A stretch of DNA of 64,000 nt from Chitinophaga pendula (GCF_020386615.1 NZ_CP077769.1:2294001-2358000), one strand, 5' to 3'; shown: positions 34,095 through 43,621, counted from the stretch's first letter. The notes: generated from the letters alone by a model not told the origin. Made by a program: numbers and translations.

Positions 34095-35285
34095 CTACTG
34101 TCCTTGTTCTAATACCATCTGGCTACGCTGGGATCTTTCCCATACGCCGGACTGGCGTTTGCGGATGAAGCGGGCGAATCCCTGGAATACGGCCATGTTC
34201 ATGAACAGGAAGTAGAAAGCGATGTAGAGGTATTTATTTTTTACCTGTCTTTTGGCCAAGGTATAACCGGCAAAAGCAGCCGCGTAAAATCCTGCCTGGA
34301 GCACCAGCAGTATATCATATATATAACCCGCACGTCCTATTACGAGCAGGATGTTGGCTATTAATGTCAAGGGGAGGGAGAGGGGGGCTAATGTCCAGCG
34401 TAATACGCGGTGTGACACGTATTGCCAGGTGATCCTGGGATAGCGGAAGAAATTAAGCAAGGGCAGCAGCCGGAGGATGGACTGGAAGCCACCGGCACTG
34501 ATACGTACCTTACGTTTATGCTCTTCGGTGAGGGAGGCGGAGGACGATTCCATGGCGTAAGCTTTGGGTTCGTACATCACCTTCTTGCCTTTCATATTGA
34601 TATGGAAGGAGATCATAAAATCGTCTAGGATGGTATCGGGTGATATGGGCTCGTAGAGGCTGGTACGGATGGCAAACAGCTCGCCTGCGGCGCCCATGAC
34701 GCTATATAGTTCTGCATCCCATTTTTTCAGCAGGGATTCGTATTTCCAGTACATGCCTTCTCCTTGGCCTTCGGTATCGGCGGCGATCACTTTTTTCTCA
34801 CCGGCTACTGCGCCTACGTTGTCGTTGGCGAAATGTTGAACCAGGTGATATACGGCTTCGCGGTTGAGCACGGTGTTGGCGTCGCAACACACAACAAACG
34901 GGGTATTGATATACTGCATAGCGCGGTTAACTGCCGCTGCTTTCCCATTACGTTGCGGATCGTGCAGTAGTTGTACACGCGGATATTGACGGATGATATT
35001 ATTGGTATTATCGGTGCTGCCGTCGGTTACGATGACGATCTGTAATTTGTGTTCCGGGTATTCGAGGGCGAGGGAGTTATGGATTTTTTCTGCGATGAAA
35101 TCTTCTTCATTGTAGGCGGCGATCAGCAGGGTGACATCGGGTAAGAAAGCATGTTCGCTGGTACGCGGACGCCCGAACAGCAGGCGTTTGATCCGGAGTA
35201 CGATGTACAATACAATACCGTAGCCGATATAGCTGTAAAAGAGTATAGCAAGGCCTATCCAGAAGACGAAATACCAAAAACTCAT
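34095..35285 (-). CDS. Membrane glycosyltransferase family 2 (BcsA/IcaA-like)
   Basis: 396 residues. An N-terminal helix (about 5-30) precedes a GT2 domain with LLIAAYNEEDFI, IVTDGSTDNT, nucleotide/metal site CCDANT, MGAAGELFAIR, DDFMISFHIN and a KRKVRISAGGFQSI motif in the place of QxxRW. Four C-terminal hydrophobic segments follow. Known: this subgroup adds sugars processively or to lipid-linked acceptors at the inner membrane. It is separated from the Wzz/kinase gene by 600 bp and has its own promoter at 35368-35400, so it forms a separate transcript. Confidence 0.92.
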   Translation of the reverse strand: MSFWYFVFWIGLAILFYSYIGYGIVLYIVLRIKRLLFGRPRTSEHAFLPDVTLLIAAYNEEDFIAEKIHNSLALEYPEHKLQIVIVTDGSTDNTNNIIRQYPRVQLLHDPQRNGKAAAVNRAMQYINTPFVVCCDANTVLNREAVYHLVQHFANDNVGAVAGEKKVIAADTEGQGEGMYWKYESLLKKWDAELYSVMGAAGELFAIRTSLYEPISPDTILDDFMISFHINMKGKKVMYEPKAYAMESSSASLTEEHKRKVRISAGGFQSILRLLPLLNFFRYPRITWQYVSHRVLRWTLAPLSLPLTLIANILLVIGRAGYIYDILLVLQAGFYAAAFAGYTLAKRQVKNKYLYIAFYFLFMNMAVFQGFARFIRKRQSGVWERSQRSQMVLEQGQ

Positions 35286-35797
35286 GATTGGAACAGTGTT
35301 AGGAGGGGATGTAATGCGTTGAAAAGATTATATAAATATCTATATACGGAAACAGAATTGTTCGGCGCAAAATTATTATAAAAAAAATGATAAAGTGCAA
35401 GTAATTTATAAGATTTCGATTCCGAAAACCTATATTGCAATATCAAAATTCGTTTACGGTGCTTTTTATTGCATTCACCCCAAAAAATACCTCGTTTACC
35501 AAAAACCCAGGTTTGTTAAAACAAAGAGTACTACTTTTACACCCGTTACAAAAAACCTCTTTGATAATAGCTGCCGTGCCAACGCGGTCTTTACAAGACG
35601 ACCTGTTGTACCATACAACACAGGTATTATTAAAGCCGAATTTAGGGTTAATCCTGCTATAACTGCCATCATATCCCCTGGAAAGCTACCAGATCATCTT
35701 TCTTGACCTTATCCATAAAAAGCCTCGCTTGAGCCAGGAATTCATATTCGTGTGCGCTCGGTACAAATAATCATAACAGAAAAAGGAAAAGAAGATA
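35286..35797. other. Divergent control region between the two EPS arms
   Basis: AT-rich, 512 bp. It holds the promoter for the minus GT2 (35368-35400) and presumably one for the plus-strand receiver gene. A TACTTTTA near 35530 downstream of a TTTG is a weak plus-strand candidate. Short open frames here lack protein-like composition. Confidence 0.5.
35368..35400 (-). promoter_or_regulatory. Candidate promoter of the minus-strand GT2 gene
   Basis: On the minus strand TAATTTTG (35368-35375) followed by CGCCG matches the Bacteroidota -7 element, with TTG at 35398-35400 about 22 nt upstream as -33. The leader would be about 75-80 nt. Confidence 0.6.
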
Positions 35798-36190
35798 ATG
35801 AAAAAAACGATTTTAATAATAGACGATAGCTTACCGATCAGATATTTGCTCGAAGCAATACTTGGCCATCAATATACCGTAGTATCAGCGCAGGATGGAT
35901 TGGCCGCCATGTCATGGCTTTCCAAAGGTAGTACACCTGACCTCATCATTACAGATCTGCACATGCCCAACATCGATGGATGGGAGCTGCTTGCACATCT
36001 TTCTGCCAGCTATTTATACAAGGATATTCCAGCTATAGTAATCACCGGTGCATTAGAGTCTGTGCCAGACGATTTCGTTGGCAAATACAACAATGTACAT
36101 GCAGTGATCCAGAAACCTTTTGATCCTGCTAATTTGTTACAGCAGGTAGGGGAAATTATCAATGGCGAATTAGCCACTATCAACTCCTAG
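35798..36190 (+). CDS. Stand-alone response-regulator receiver domain
   Basis: 130 residues, receiver only. Acidic pair D9-D10, phospho-acceptor D53 (LIITDLHMPN), T83 (AIVITGA) and K106-P107 are all in place, so phosphorylation should be possible. There is no output domain. It lies 45 bp before the sugar transferase gene, whose N-terminus looks like a receiver without the acceptor Asp. Known: single-domain receivers work by protein contact or phosphorelay. Inference: it may control EPS initiation through the transferase. No histidine kinase is in the window. Confidence 0.95.
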   Translation: MKKTILIIDDSLPIRYLLEAILGHQYTVVSAQDGLAAMSWLSKGSTPDLIITDLHMPNIDGWELLAHLSASYLYKDIPAIVITGALESVPDDFVGKYNNVHAVIQKPFDPANLLQQVGEIINGELATINS

Positions 36191-36235
36191 CAGATCTTTA
36201 CCGAAGACCATTCATACCATAACTTTATTTTAAAT

Positions 36236-37372
36236 ATGGAGACGATTACACCTACGATGGCCCCACTTACAGGCCTCGGTATTGCCGGAAAAAATAACGG
36301 AACAGCGCAACGCCCTTTAGAACAGGAGCGTGTGTTACTGTTCGTTGGCGCAGCATTTCCTGCCGCTTCAATGGAAGTAGCTGGTTTCCGTTGCCTGGTA
36401 GCTGAGGACGTAAAAGGTGCACAGCAAACTATTGCACAACTGTTGAATGTATACCGCCAGATCCCTGCGGTGATCATATTTCGTTTTAAGAGCGATTATG
36501 AGACTGCCTTTGCACAATGGGAGTCTTATTTTGCTTCTCATAAAGTATTGTGCTCCATTCCGTTTTTCTTATATACTGAAGACGTTTCTGATACCCTGAA
36601 ATCTTTTGTAAGGAAATATACCTTCATTGACGAGATCATCACCAAAGACTGCCTGTTGCAGCAGCTGCAACCTAAGGTAGACTTCGTGAACAAGTTCAAA
36701 CGCCTGCATACATTTATGCCGTTGCAGGAGCAGGAGAAGGTGGTCTATAAAGGCAGACGTGTCAGCAATTTCCTGAAGCGTACCGTGGATGTTACTGCCG
36801 CTGCCACTGCGCTGGTAGTCTTGAGCCCGGTGATGCTGGCGGTAGCCGCCGCCATACGCCTGGAATCAAAAGGACCTATCTTCTATACTTCCAAAAGAGC
36901 TGGCCGTAACTATAAAATATTTAAGTTCTATAAATTCCGTACGATGGTGCCTGATGCAGACAAAAAGCTGCATATGCTGGAAAACCAGTATAAAGATGGT
37001 AAAGGCGCCAAATTCTTCAAAGTAGCCAATGATCCGCGTGTAACGCGCCTGGGTAACTTCCTGCGTAACAGCAGCCTGGATGAGATCCCGCAGTTGCTGA
37101 ATGTGTTGAAAGGAGATATGTCGCTGGTAGGTAACCGTCCGCTGCCATTATATGAGGCTACCACCCTTACAACAGATGATTGGGCAGAACGTTTCCTGGC
37201 GCCTGCTGGTATTACCGGCCTGTGGCAGATCAGCAAACGTGGTAAAAAGGAGATGTCTGCCGAAGAGCGTATCAGTCTTGATATTGACTACGCGCATAAA
37301 AACTCATTCGCGTACGATATGTGGCTGATGGTCAATACGCCATTCGCGATGATCCAAAAAGATAATGTGTAA
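36236..37372 (+). CDS. Polyprenyl-phosphate sugar-phosphate transferase with pseudo-receiver N-terminus
   Basis: 378 residues. The C-terminal half is a typical bacterial sugar transferase (WcaJ/ExoY type): membrane anchor (about 183-208), KGPIFYTSKRAGRNYKIFKFYKFRTM, RVTRLGNFLRNSSLDEIPQLLNVLKGDMSLVGNRP with the catalytic D282-E283, and GLWQISKRG. Residues 31-155 have a receiver-like alternation (RVLLFVGAAF, AVIIFRFK, IPFFLYTED, IDEIITKD), but the position of the phospho-Asp is occupied by FRF. Known: these enzymes load the first sugar-1-phosphate on undecaprenyl phosphate. The stop overlaps the next GT2 start (TAATG). Probable initiating enzyme of the cluster. Confidence 0.93.
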   Translation: METITPTMAPLTGLGIAGKNNGTAQRPLEQERVLLFVGAAFPAASMEVAGFRCLVAEDVKGAQQTIAQLLNVYRQIPAVIIFRFKSDYETAFAQWESYFASHKVLCSIPFFLYTEDVSDTLKSFVRKYTFIDEIITKDCLLQQLQPKVDFVNKFKRLHTFMPLQEQEKVVYKGRRVSNFLKRTVDVTAAATALVVLSPVMLAVAAAIRLESKGPIFYTSKRAGRNYKIFKFYKFRTMVPDADKKLHMLENQYKDGKGAKFFKVANDPRVTRLGNFLRNSSLDEIPQLLNVLKGDMSLVGNRPLPLYEATTLTTDDWAERFLAPAGITGLWQISKRGKKEMSAEERISLDIDYAHKNSFAYDMWLMVNTPFAMIQKDNV

Positions 37373-38595
37373 TGCTTGGAATATTAGTTACTGTCATTGA
37401 GTTCGTTTTCTTTTCTTACGTAGGAGGATGCATCATTTACAATCTATGTTTATCACTTGCGGGCCGTATTATCCGGCGTAAACCGGTGCGACCTGTACCG
37501 GGTGAAACGGCTTATGCCCGGGTAGCTATACTGGTACCTGCTTACAAGGAGGATGAAGTGATCCTTTCGGTGGCAGACAGTTATGCGCGGCTGGACTATC
37601 CTGCAGACCGTTACGAAGTGATCGTGATTGCAGATAGCCTGCAACCAGCGACGTTACATAAGCTGTCACAGACCAGTGTACGGGTACTGGAAGTGAGTTT
37701 TCAACAGAGTACTAAAGCCAAAGCATTGAACGCGGCTTTTGAAAGACTGGATGATGTGTATGACCTGGGGTTGATATGTGATGCGGACAATATGCTGGAA
37801 AATGACTTCCTGTTGAAAGTGAACAAAGCTTTCCAGGATGGAGAATATGCTATACAGGCGCAACGGGTGGCTAAAAACCTGGATACGCCTTTTGCCATAT
37901 TAGATGCCGCCAATGAGATCATTGCCAACCATATGTATCGTAAGGGCGCTAATGCCTTAGGGCTTTCTGCCTCTGTAATCGGGTCCGGCATGGCCTTTCA
38001 CTGGCCGCTGATCAAATCCATGATGCAGGAGATACAGGCGATCGGTGGTTTTGACAAGGTATTACAGCAGCTGGTGATCGCGAAGGGACATAGTATTTTC
38101 TACCTGGAGGAAGCGCGTATTTATGATGAGAAGGTAGAAAACCAGGAGGCTTTCCAACATCAGCGCAGGCGTTGGCTTTCTGCTCAGTTTGTATACCTGG
38201 GTAAATATTGGAGTAAAGGTTGGGCGGCATTGTTCAGGGGACAGGTGGATTATTTCAATATGACCATCTGCCAGAACCTGATGATCCCCCGGATGATACT
38301 GGTAGCGGCGACTACGCTGTTGTGTGTACTAAGCCTGTTATTGCAGCCTTACCTTTCCATTCAGCCTATCTGGTGGATCACTTTGTTCGTGCTGAACTGT
38401 ATCAGTCTATTGGTACCGATCCCGGCCTTGTTTTACCGCCGGTATCTGTGGACAGCGCTGATCAATCTGCCGAAAGCGATGCTGATCATGATAGGGTTGT
38501 TATTCCGTCTAAAAGGCGCCAACAAGAAATTCATTCACACGAAACATACGAAAACAGGAATCAATAATCCATTGTTAGATGCCGTCAACAAGTAA
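37372..38595 (+). CDS. Membrane glycosyltransferase family 2
   Basis: 407 residues. An N-terminal helix is followed by a GT2 domain with ILVPAYKEDEVI, VIVIADS, LICDADNMLEN, GSGMAFHW, ARIYDEKVENQEAF and HQRRRWLSAQF (the Q-R-R-R-W acceptor motif). Three C-terminal helices follow. Known: this pattern belongs to processive or lipid-linked acceptor GT2 enzymes. Translation is coupled on both sides: 1-bp overlap with the sugar transferase and 17-bp overlap with the next GT2. Confidence 0.93.
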   Translation: MLGILVTVIEFVFFSYVGGCIIYNLCLSLAGRIIRRKPVRPVPGETAYARVAILVPAYKEDEVILSVADSYARLDYPADRYEVIVIADSLQPATLHKLSQTSVRVLEVSFQQSTKAKALNAAFERLDDVYDLGLICDADNMLENDFLLKVNKAFQDGEYAIQAQRVAKNLDTPFAILDAANEIIANHMYRKGANALGLSASVIGSGMAFHWPLIKSMMQEIQAIGGFDKVLQQLVIAKGHSIFYLEEARIYDEKVENQEAFQHQRRRWLSAQFVYLGKYWSKGWAALFRGQVDYFNMTICQNLMIPRMILVAATTLLCVLSLLLQPYLSIQPIWWITLFVLNCISLLVPIPALFYRRYLWTALINLPKAMLIMIGLLFRLKGANKKFIHTKHTKTGINNPLLDAVNK

Positions 38596-39505
38596 TATAG
38601 CTGCACCACTGGTCTCTGTGATCACGGTTAACTATAACAACAGCCGGGTAACGGAGGAGTTGTTGGTTTCCATCGGCCGTATCAGCTATACCCACCTCGA
38701 GGTGATCGTAGTGGATAATGCTTCCGCTGAAGATCCTACGGCGGCTTTGCAGGCGCTGATGCCGACGGTGCGGGTGATCCGGAGCGACAAGAACCTGGGG
38801 TTCGCAGGGGGCAACAATCTGGGCATTAAAGCAGCCAAAGGGGATTTCCTATTTCTGGTCAATAACGATACAGAATTCACAGAAGGATTGATAGAGGGGC
38901 TGGTAGAGGTATTCCGGGAGCATGCAGATGCGGGGGTGGTGAGTCCTAAATTCCATTACTTCTTCCATCCCGGTACAATTGAATATGCAGGTTATAATGA
39001 GGTAGACCGGCTGACCGGCCGTAACAGTATGGTCGGTTGTCACGAGCCGGATAATGGTCAGTATGACCAGTTATCAGCGACCAACTATGCCCATGGCGGC
39101 GGGATGATGATCTCGCGCAGGGCATTGGAGGAAGTAGGATTGATGCCGGAAGTTTATTTCCTTTACTACGAAGAGTTTGACTGGTGTGAGATGTTCAAAC
39201 GTAAAGGGTATAAGATCTACTATCAGTATAAGTCGCTCCTCTATCATAAGGAGTCGATGACGACGGGAAAGAACAGTCCGCTGAAGACGTATTATCTGAC
39301 CCGCAACCGCATTCTATTTATGCGCAGGAATGTACAGTTACCGTCCCGGATGGTATTCCTGCTTTATTTCAGTTTTTTCACTATTCCGAAAAATACGCTG
39401 GTATTTATACTGAAACGCGAGAAAGTACATTTGAAGGCTTTCTGGAACGGTATATTCTGGCATCTCAGACATCTTAAAAACAGTAAGGAAGTATGTGTGG
39501 CATAG
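38579..39505 (+). CDS. Rhamnosyltransferase-like glycosyltransferase family 2
   Basis: 308 residues, soluble. Motifs: VSVITVNYNNSRVTEELL, EVIVVDNASAEDPT, VIRSDKNLGFAGGNNLGI (typical of the WbbL/rhamnosyltransferase group), FLFLVNNDTEF, GGGMMISRRALEEVG and FYYEEFDWCEMFKRKGY. Known: this group often transfers rhamnose or related deoxysugars to polyprenyl-linked intermediates. The stop overlaps the asparagine-synthase start by 13 bp, so the operon is tightly coupled. Confidence 0.92.
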   Translation: MPSTSNIAAPLVSVITVNYNNSRVTEELLVSIGRISYTHLEVIVVDNASAEDPTAALQALMPTVRVIRSDKNLGFAGGNNLGIKAAKGDFLFLVNNDTEFTEGLIEGLVEVFREHADAGVVSPKFHYFFHPGTIEYAGYNEVDRLTGRNSMVGCHEPDNGQYDQLSATNYAHGGGMMISRRALEEVGLMPEVYFLYYEEFDWCEMFKRKGYKIYYQYKSLLYHKESMTTGKNSPLKTYYLTRNRILFMRRNVQLPSRMVFLLYFSFFTIPKNTLVFILKREKVHLKAFWNGIFWHLRHLKNSKEVCVA

Positions 39506-41394
39506 CAGGATTTATTGACTTTACGAAGCGAACAGGCAGTGAGGAATTGCAACGGATGACGGATGCATTGGTGCATCGCGGGCCCGACAGTGCGGGTTAT
39601 GAGACGCATGTACATAATACTGCCAATATTGGTTTAGGGCATCGCCGTTTGTCTATCCTGGATCTTTCCAATGGTGGCAGCCAGCCGATGAGCTATAAAT
39701 ATTTCACCATCATTTTCAATGGTGAGATCTATAATTTCAAGGAGCTGCGTCAGGAGCTGGAAGCGAAGGGGTATACTTTCCTGTCTACTTCCGACACGGA
39801 GGTGTTGCTGAAAGGTTATGACTGCTGGCGCGAGAAGATCATCGACAGATGTATCGGTATGTTCTCTTTTGCTATCTACGACGCGCAGCAGGAGGAGGTG
39901 ATATTGTGCAGGGACCGTGCCGGTGTGAAACCGTTGTATTACTACTGGCATGAGCGGGTATTGTTGTTTGCTTCTGAGTTGAAGAGCCTGTGTGAGCATC
40001 CGGCATTTGAAAAGAAGATCGACGTGAACAGCCTGTCGCTGTTTTTGCAATACAGTTATATACCGGCGCCTTATACCATCTACCAGCATACGCATAAGCT
40101 GAAGCCAGGTCACCTGCTGAAGGTAGACCTGCGTAATGCGGGGGTGAGTGAGCAACAGTACTGGAATGTACTGGAGGCATATAAGCAGCCGCTGACGGAT
40201 ATGAGTGAGGCCGACATTATCAACCATACGGAGCAGCTGATGAAGAGTGCTTATAACTATCGTATGGTAGCGGATGTGCCGGTGGGGGTGTTCCTGAGTG
40301 GCGGATATGACAGCGCCAGTGTAGCGGCCATTTTACAGGCGGATGCCGGTAGCCGTATCAAGACATTTACAATAGGCTATAAGGAGAAGGCTTTTGACGA
40401 GTCTGCGGAGGCGAGGAAGATCGCGAACCACCTGGGTACGGATCATAATGAATGGATCATCGGGCCGGAAGATGCGCTGAGCGTACTGGACCGCTTGCCG
40501 GAGATCTATGACGAACCATTTGCGGACAACTCTACGGTGCCTACTACTTTGGTGAGTATACTGGCCAGCCGTCAGGTGAAGGTAGCTTTATCTGCTGATG
40601 GCGGTGACGAGCTGTTTGCCGGCTATAACAAGTTCAACCAATCGTTGTCTTACACCAGCAAGTTTCCGCGTGGCGTGCAGCAGTTGCTGAGTGGTGCGAT
40701 GGGCCTGGTTAATCCGGATGCTATTCCTTATTTCAACAAAAAATACAATTTCTCGTCCCGTTATGAGAAGATGAAGCTGATATGGGCTTCGGGTAAGCCG
40801 CAGCAGGCGCTGAAGTATATCAGCCAGTACCTGACGGAGTCGGAGGTAGCGCGATATATGCACGAGGTGCCGGGCCATTACAAGACTAACTTCGATCTGA
40901 ACGGTGAGCTAACGGATATCAATGATCCGTTGAATAAGTTGCTGGCGGTAGATTATAAGACCTTCCTGGTGGATAACAACCTGGTGAAGGTGGACAGGGC
41001 TACTATGTCTGTGAGTATTGAAGGGCGTGAGCCTATGCTGGATCACCGCCTGGTGGAGTTCCTGGCACAGGTACCGGCTTCTCTGAAGGTGAAGGATGGT
41101 ATCAACAAATATATTCTGAAGTCTATTGTACACCGTTATATTCCCAAACCACTGATGGATCGTCCGAAGCGGCCATTTATTGCACCTTTGCAACATTGGT
41201 TCCGGGAAGAGTTAAAAGAACAGATGCAGTATTTCCTTGCACCTGAAAGACTGCAACAAACAGGACTCTTTAATGTACCGCAGGTACAACAGCTATTGAA
41301 CACCTATCTCAGTGGCGGGAAAGTCAGTCATCAGAAGCTATGGAACATATTGGTGTTCCAGCTGTGGTACAACCGCTGGATAGCAGTACTGTAA
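39493..41394 (+). CDS. Glutamine-dependent asparagine synthase-like amidotransferase
   Basis: 633 residues, full length for AsnB. The N-terminal class II glutaminase begins MCGIAGFIDF with nucleophile Cys2, and has HRGPDSAG, GHRRLSILDLS and FNGEIYNFKELR. The synthase domain has the PP-loop VFLSGGYDSASVAA and ALSADGGDELFAGY. Known: AsnB homologues in polysaccharide clusters are often thought to amidate sugar acids (for example uronamide formation) rather than make free asparagine. The position, overlapped with a GT2 and inside the operon, supports that reading, but it is inference. Confidence 0.93.
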   Translation: MCGIAGFIDFTKRTGSEELQRMTDALVHRGPDSAGYETHVHNTANIGLGHRRLSILDLSNGGSQPMSYKYFTIIFNGEIYNFKELRQELEAKGYTFLSTSDTEVLLKGYDCWREKIIDRCIGMFSFAIYDAQQEEVILCRDRAGVKPLYYYWHERVLLFASELKSLCEHPAFEKKIDVNSLSLFLQYSYIPAPYTIYQHTHKLKPGHLLKVDLRNAGVSEQQYWNVLEAYKQPLTDMSEADIINHTEQLMKSAYNYRMVADVPVGVFLSGGYDSASVAAILQADAGSRIKTFTIGYKEKAFDESAEARKIANHLGTDHNEWIIGPEDALSVLDRLPEIYDEPFADNSTVPTTLVSILASRQVKVALSADGGDELFAGYNKFNQSLSYTSKFPRGVQQLLSGAMGLVNPDAIPYFNKKYNFSSRYEKMKLIWASGKPQQALKYISQYLTESEVARYMHEVPGHYKTNFDLNGELTDINDPLNKLLAVDYKTFLVDNNLVKVDRATMSVSIEGREPMLDHRLVEFLAQVPASLKVKDGINKYILKSIVHRYIPKPLMDRPKRPFIAPLQHWFREELKEQMQYFLAPERLQQTGLFNVPQVQQLLNTYLSGGKVSHQKLWNILVFQLWYNRWIAVL

Positions 41395-41439
41395 ATCTGT
41401 CGTGTGTAAACTATCATTTAATTGTAAAAGGAGCTGATT

Positions 41440-42603
41440 GTGAATGCTGCTACTATAACCCCCATGCAACAGAAAAAGATCAGAGTACTCGAAACGATCC
41501 GCCAGGGAAAAATAGGCGGAGGAGAAAGTCATGTGCTGGATCTTGTCGCCAATCTCGACAAGGAGCAGTATGAACCGGTGGTGTTATCGTTTACCGACGG
41601 GCCGATGATACAGGCACTGGAGAAGATGCAGATACCTGCGCATGTTATTGCCAGTGAGAAACCATTTGACATCAGCGTATGGAAGCGCGTCAAACAATTA
41701 TTGATAGACGAGCGTATTGACCTGGTGCATGTACATGGTACCCGTGCCAATACGAATGTGCTCTGGGCGGCCAGGAACCTGAAATTGCCTGTGATCTATA
41801 CGGTACATGGATGGTCCTTTCACGGGGGGCTGCATCCCCTGATGAAAAAAGCGCGTATTGCTGCGGAGAAGTTTATTACCAGCCGTGCGCAGGTGAATAT
41901 CTGCGTGTCGGAATCTAACCGGCAGACGGGACAGAAGGCGTTTGGCAAACTGGATGCAGTGGTGGTGCCTAATGGGGTGAACCTGCAGCGTTTTGATCCG
42001 CAGGCAAACTATGCGGATGTGAAGAAGGCTTATGGCATACCGGAGGATCACCTGGTAGTGGGCTATATTGTGCGGATGACCTATCAGAAAGATCCGGTGA
42101 GCATGATTCATGCTTTTGCAGAAGTGCATAAGCTGATGCCGAATATGACCTTACTGATGGTAGGAGAAGGGGAGTTGAAGCAGACGGCCATTGATACGGC
42201 GAATGCCCTGGGCCTGTCAGACTATATTGTATTTGATAATTTCCGGCAGGATGTACCGGCGGTACTGAATGCGGTGGATATTTATTGCTTACCTTCTTTG
42301 TGGGAAGGGTTCCCGATCGGTGTGTTGGAAGCGATGGCGATGGGGAAGGCGGTGATCGCCTCTGATGTGGATGGTACCCGTGAAGCGGTGCGTCATGAAG
42401 AGAATGGTTTGCTGGTGCCTGCTAAGAATGTGACGGCATTGGCGAATGCGATCATGCAGCTGGCCAGCGACGTGGCTTTACGCGAGCGCCTGGCACAGTC
42501 TGCCCGTAATACCATCCTGGCAGAATACAACGTAGCGGGAATGACAAGAAAGATAGAAGCGGTGTACCGTGATCTGATCGGTACAACGGCGAAGGCTATA
42601 TAG
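41440..42603 (+). CDS. Glycosyltransferase family 4
   Basis: 387 residues from GTG 41440, which has AAAGGAG six bases upstream; the ATG at 41464 (MQQKKIRVLE) is the alternative. GT-B fold motifs: GKIGGGESHVLDL, VHVHGTRAN, VPNGVNLQRF, VGYIVRMTYQKD and LPSLWEGFPIGVLEAMAMGKAVIASDVDGTREAV, containing the E-x7-E donor-site motif. Known: retaining transferases using nucleotide sugars. It follows the asparagine synthase by 45 bp in the same operon. Confidence 0.93.
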   Translation: MNAATITPMQQKKIRVLETIRQGKIGGGESHVLDLVANLDKEQYEPVVLSFTDGPMIQALEKMQIPAHVIASEKPFDISVWKRVKQLLIDERIDLVHVHGTRANTNVLWAARNLKLPVIYTVHGWSFHGGLHPLMKKARIAAEKFITSRAQVNICVSESNRQTGQKAFGKLDAVVVPNGVNLQRFDPQANYADVKKAYGIPEDHLVVGYIVRMTYQKDPVSMIHAFAEVHKLMPNMTLLMVGEGELKQTAIDTANALGLSDYIVFDNFRQDVPAVLNAVDIYCLPSLWEGFPIGVLEAMAMGKAVIASDVDGTREAVRHEENGLLVPAKNVTALANAIMQLASDVALRERLAQSARNTILAEYNVAGMTRKIEAVYRDLIGTTAKAI

Positions 42604-42850
42604 TAAGTGTTTTTGTTTTACGGATGCGGTTTCGGCTACGTGTCGTGGCCGCGTCTGGGCTTATTATCCGCTATATTATTTCACACAATGATGTGAATGA
42701 TATTGCCGGATAAAATGTATAAATTGAATCTGTAGTTGATCGTAATGTTTGTTTAACGTCCCGTTTTAAAGATACCTCTATGCGCACTAGTTAACCGCTT
42801 ATTCAACCTAGGCGACTACATAAATTAATACCCCCAATTCCCCTATTGTT

Positions 42851-43621
42851 ATGAGAACTTTACCCCATTCGTATGAGTACGAGCGAATTGCCGATATCAA
42901 ACGTTTACGATTTATAGCAGACAGTCTGCAGGAGTTGCCGGCCAGCAGCCAGGTACTGGATGTAGGTTGTGGTAATGGTGTGATCAGCCGTTACCTGGGG
43001 CAGTTGGGCTATAATGTATTGGGCATCGATGTGAGTGCCAAGACGATCGAAACGGCCAATGCGCGTAACCAGTTGCCCAATGTCCGGTTTGAGACGATCA
43101 GTGCGGAAGCATTGACCGCGCAGGGTCAACGGTATGATGCGGTGATCTGCAGTGAAGTGCTGGAGCACCTGCAGGAGCCGGAGCAGTTATTACGCACATT
43201 GTATACTTCCCTGAAAGATCAGGGCATCCTGATCGTTACGGTCCCTAACGGGCAGGGACCGCGGGAGCTTTGTGTGACGCGGCCTATGCTGAAGGCACGC
43301 AATAACAAAGTACTGTGGCCTATGATCTGCCAGGCGAAGCGTTTGCTGGGATTCCGCGGTACGACGGTGCAGTCGGCGGCGGATAACCTGGATCATGTAC
43401 AGTTTTTTACACGACGTGATCTGCGGGCGCTGGCACAGCGTAGTCAATTTTGCATCGTACGTTTTGCCAAGAGTAATTTCGTGGAAGACGTGTTTCCTTT
43501 TTCATTGCTTACTAAACGCTTGCGTTTTCTGCAAGCCTGGGACTGCCTGGTAGCGGAGTGGCTGCCTTACGGTTGTACCGGTGGTTTTCATACTATCTGG
43601 CGGAAGACGAAAGCCTTGTAG
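42851..43621 (+). CDS. SAM-dependent methyltransferase, class I
   Basis: 256 residues. Motif I VLDVGCGNGVISRYLGQLGY, motif II LGIDVSAKTIETA, and YDAVICSEVLEHLQEPEQLL are those of UbiG/Methyltransf_11-type enzymes. The C-terminal third (LDHVQFFTRRDLRALAQRSQF) resembles the variant found in polysaccharide loci. Known: such enzymes often O-methylate sugars. It is 247 bp after the GT4 gene, so it may have its own promoter (a TTTG/TACCTCTA pair near 42747-42780 is weak). Confidence 0.9.
   Translation: MRTLPHSYEYERIADIKRLRFIADSLQELPASSQVLDVGCGNGVISRYLGQLGYNVLGIDVSAKTIETANARNQLPNVRFETISAEALTAQGQRYDAVICSEVLEHLQEPEQLLRTLYTSLKDQGILIVTVPNGQGPRELCVTRPMLKARNNKVLWPMICQAKRLLGFRGTTVQSAADNLDHVQFFTRRDLRALAQRSQFCIVRFAKSNFVEDVFPFSLLTKRLRFLQAWDCLVAEWLPYGCTGGFHTIWRKTKAL

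Noticed and set aside
35395..35706. 103-residue plus-strand frame between the EPS arms
   Set aside because: AT-rich promoter region; no protein-like composition or start signals.
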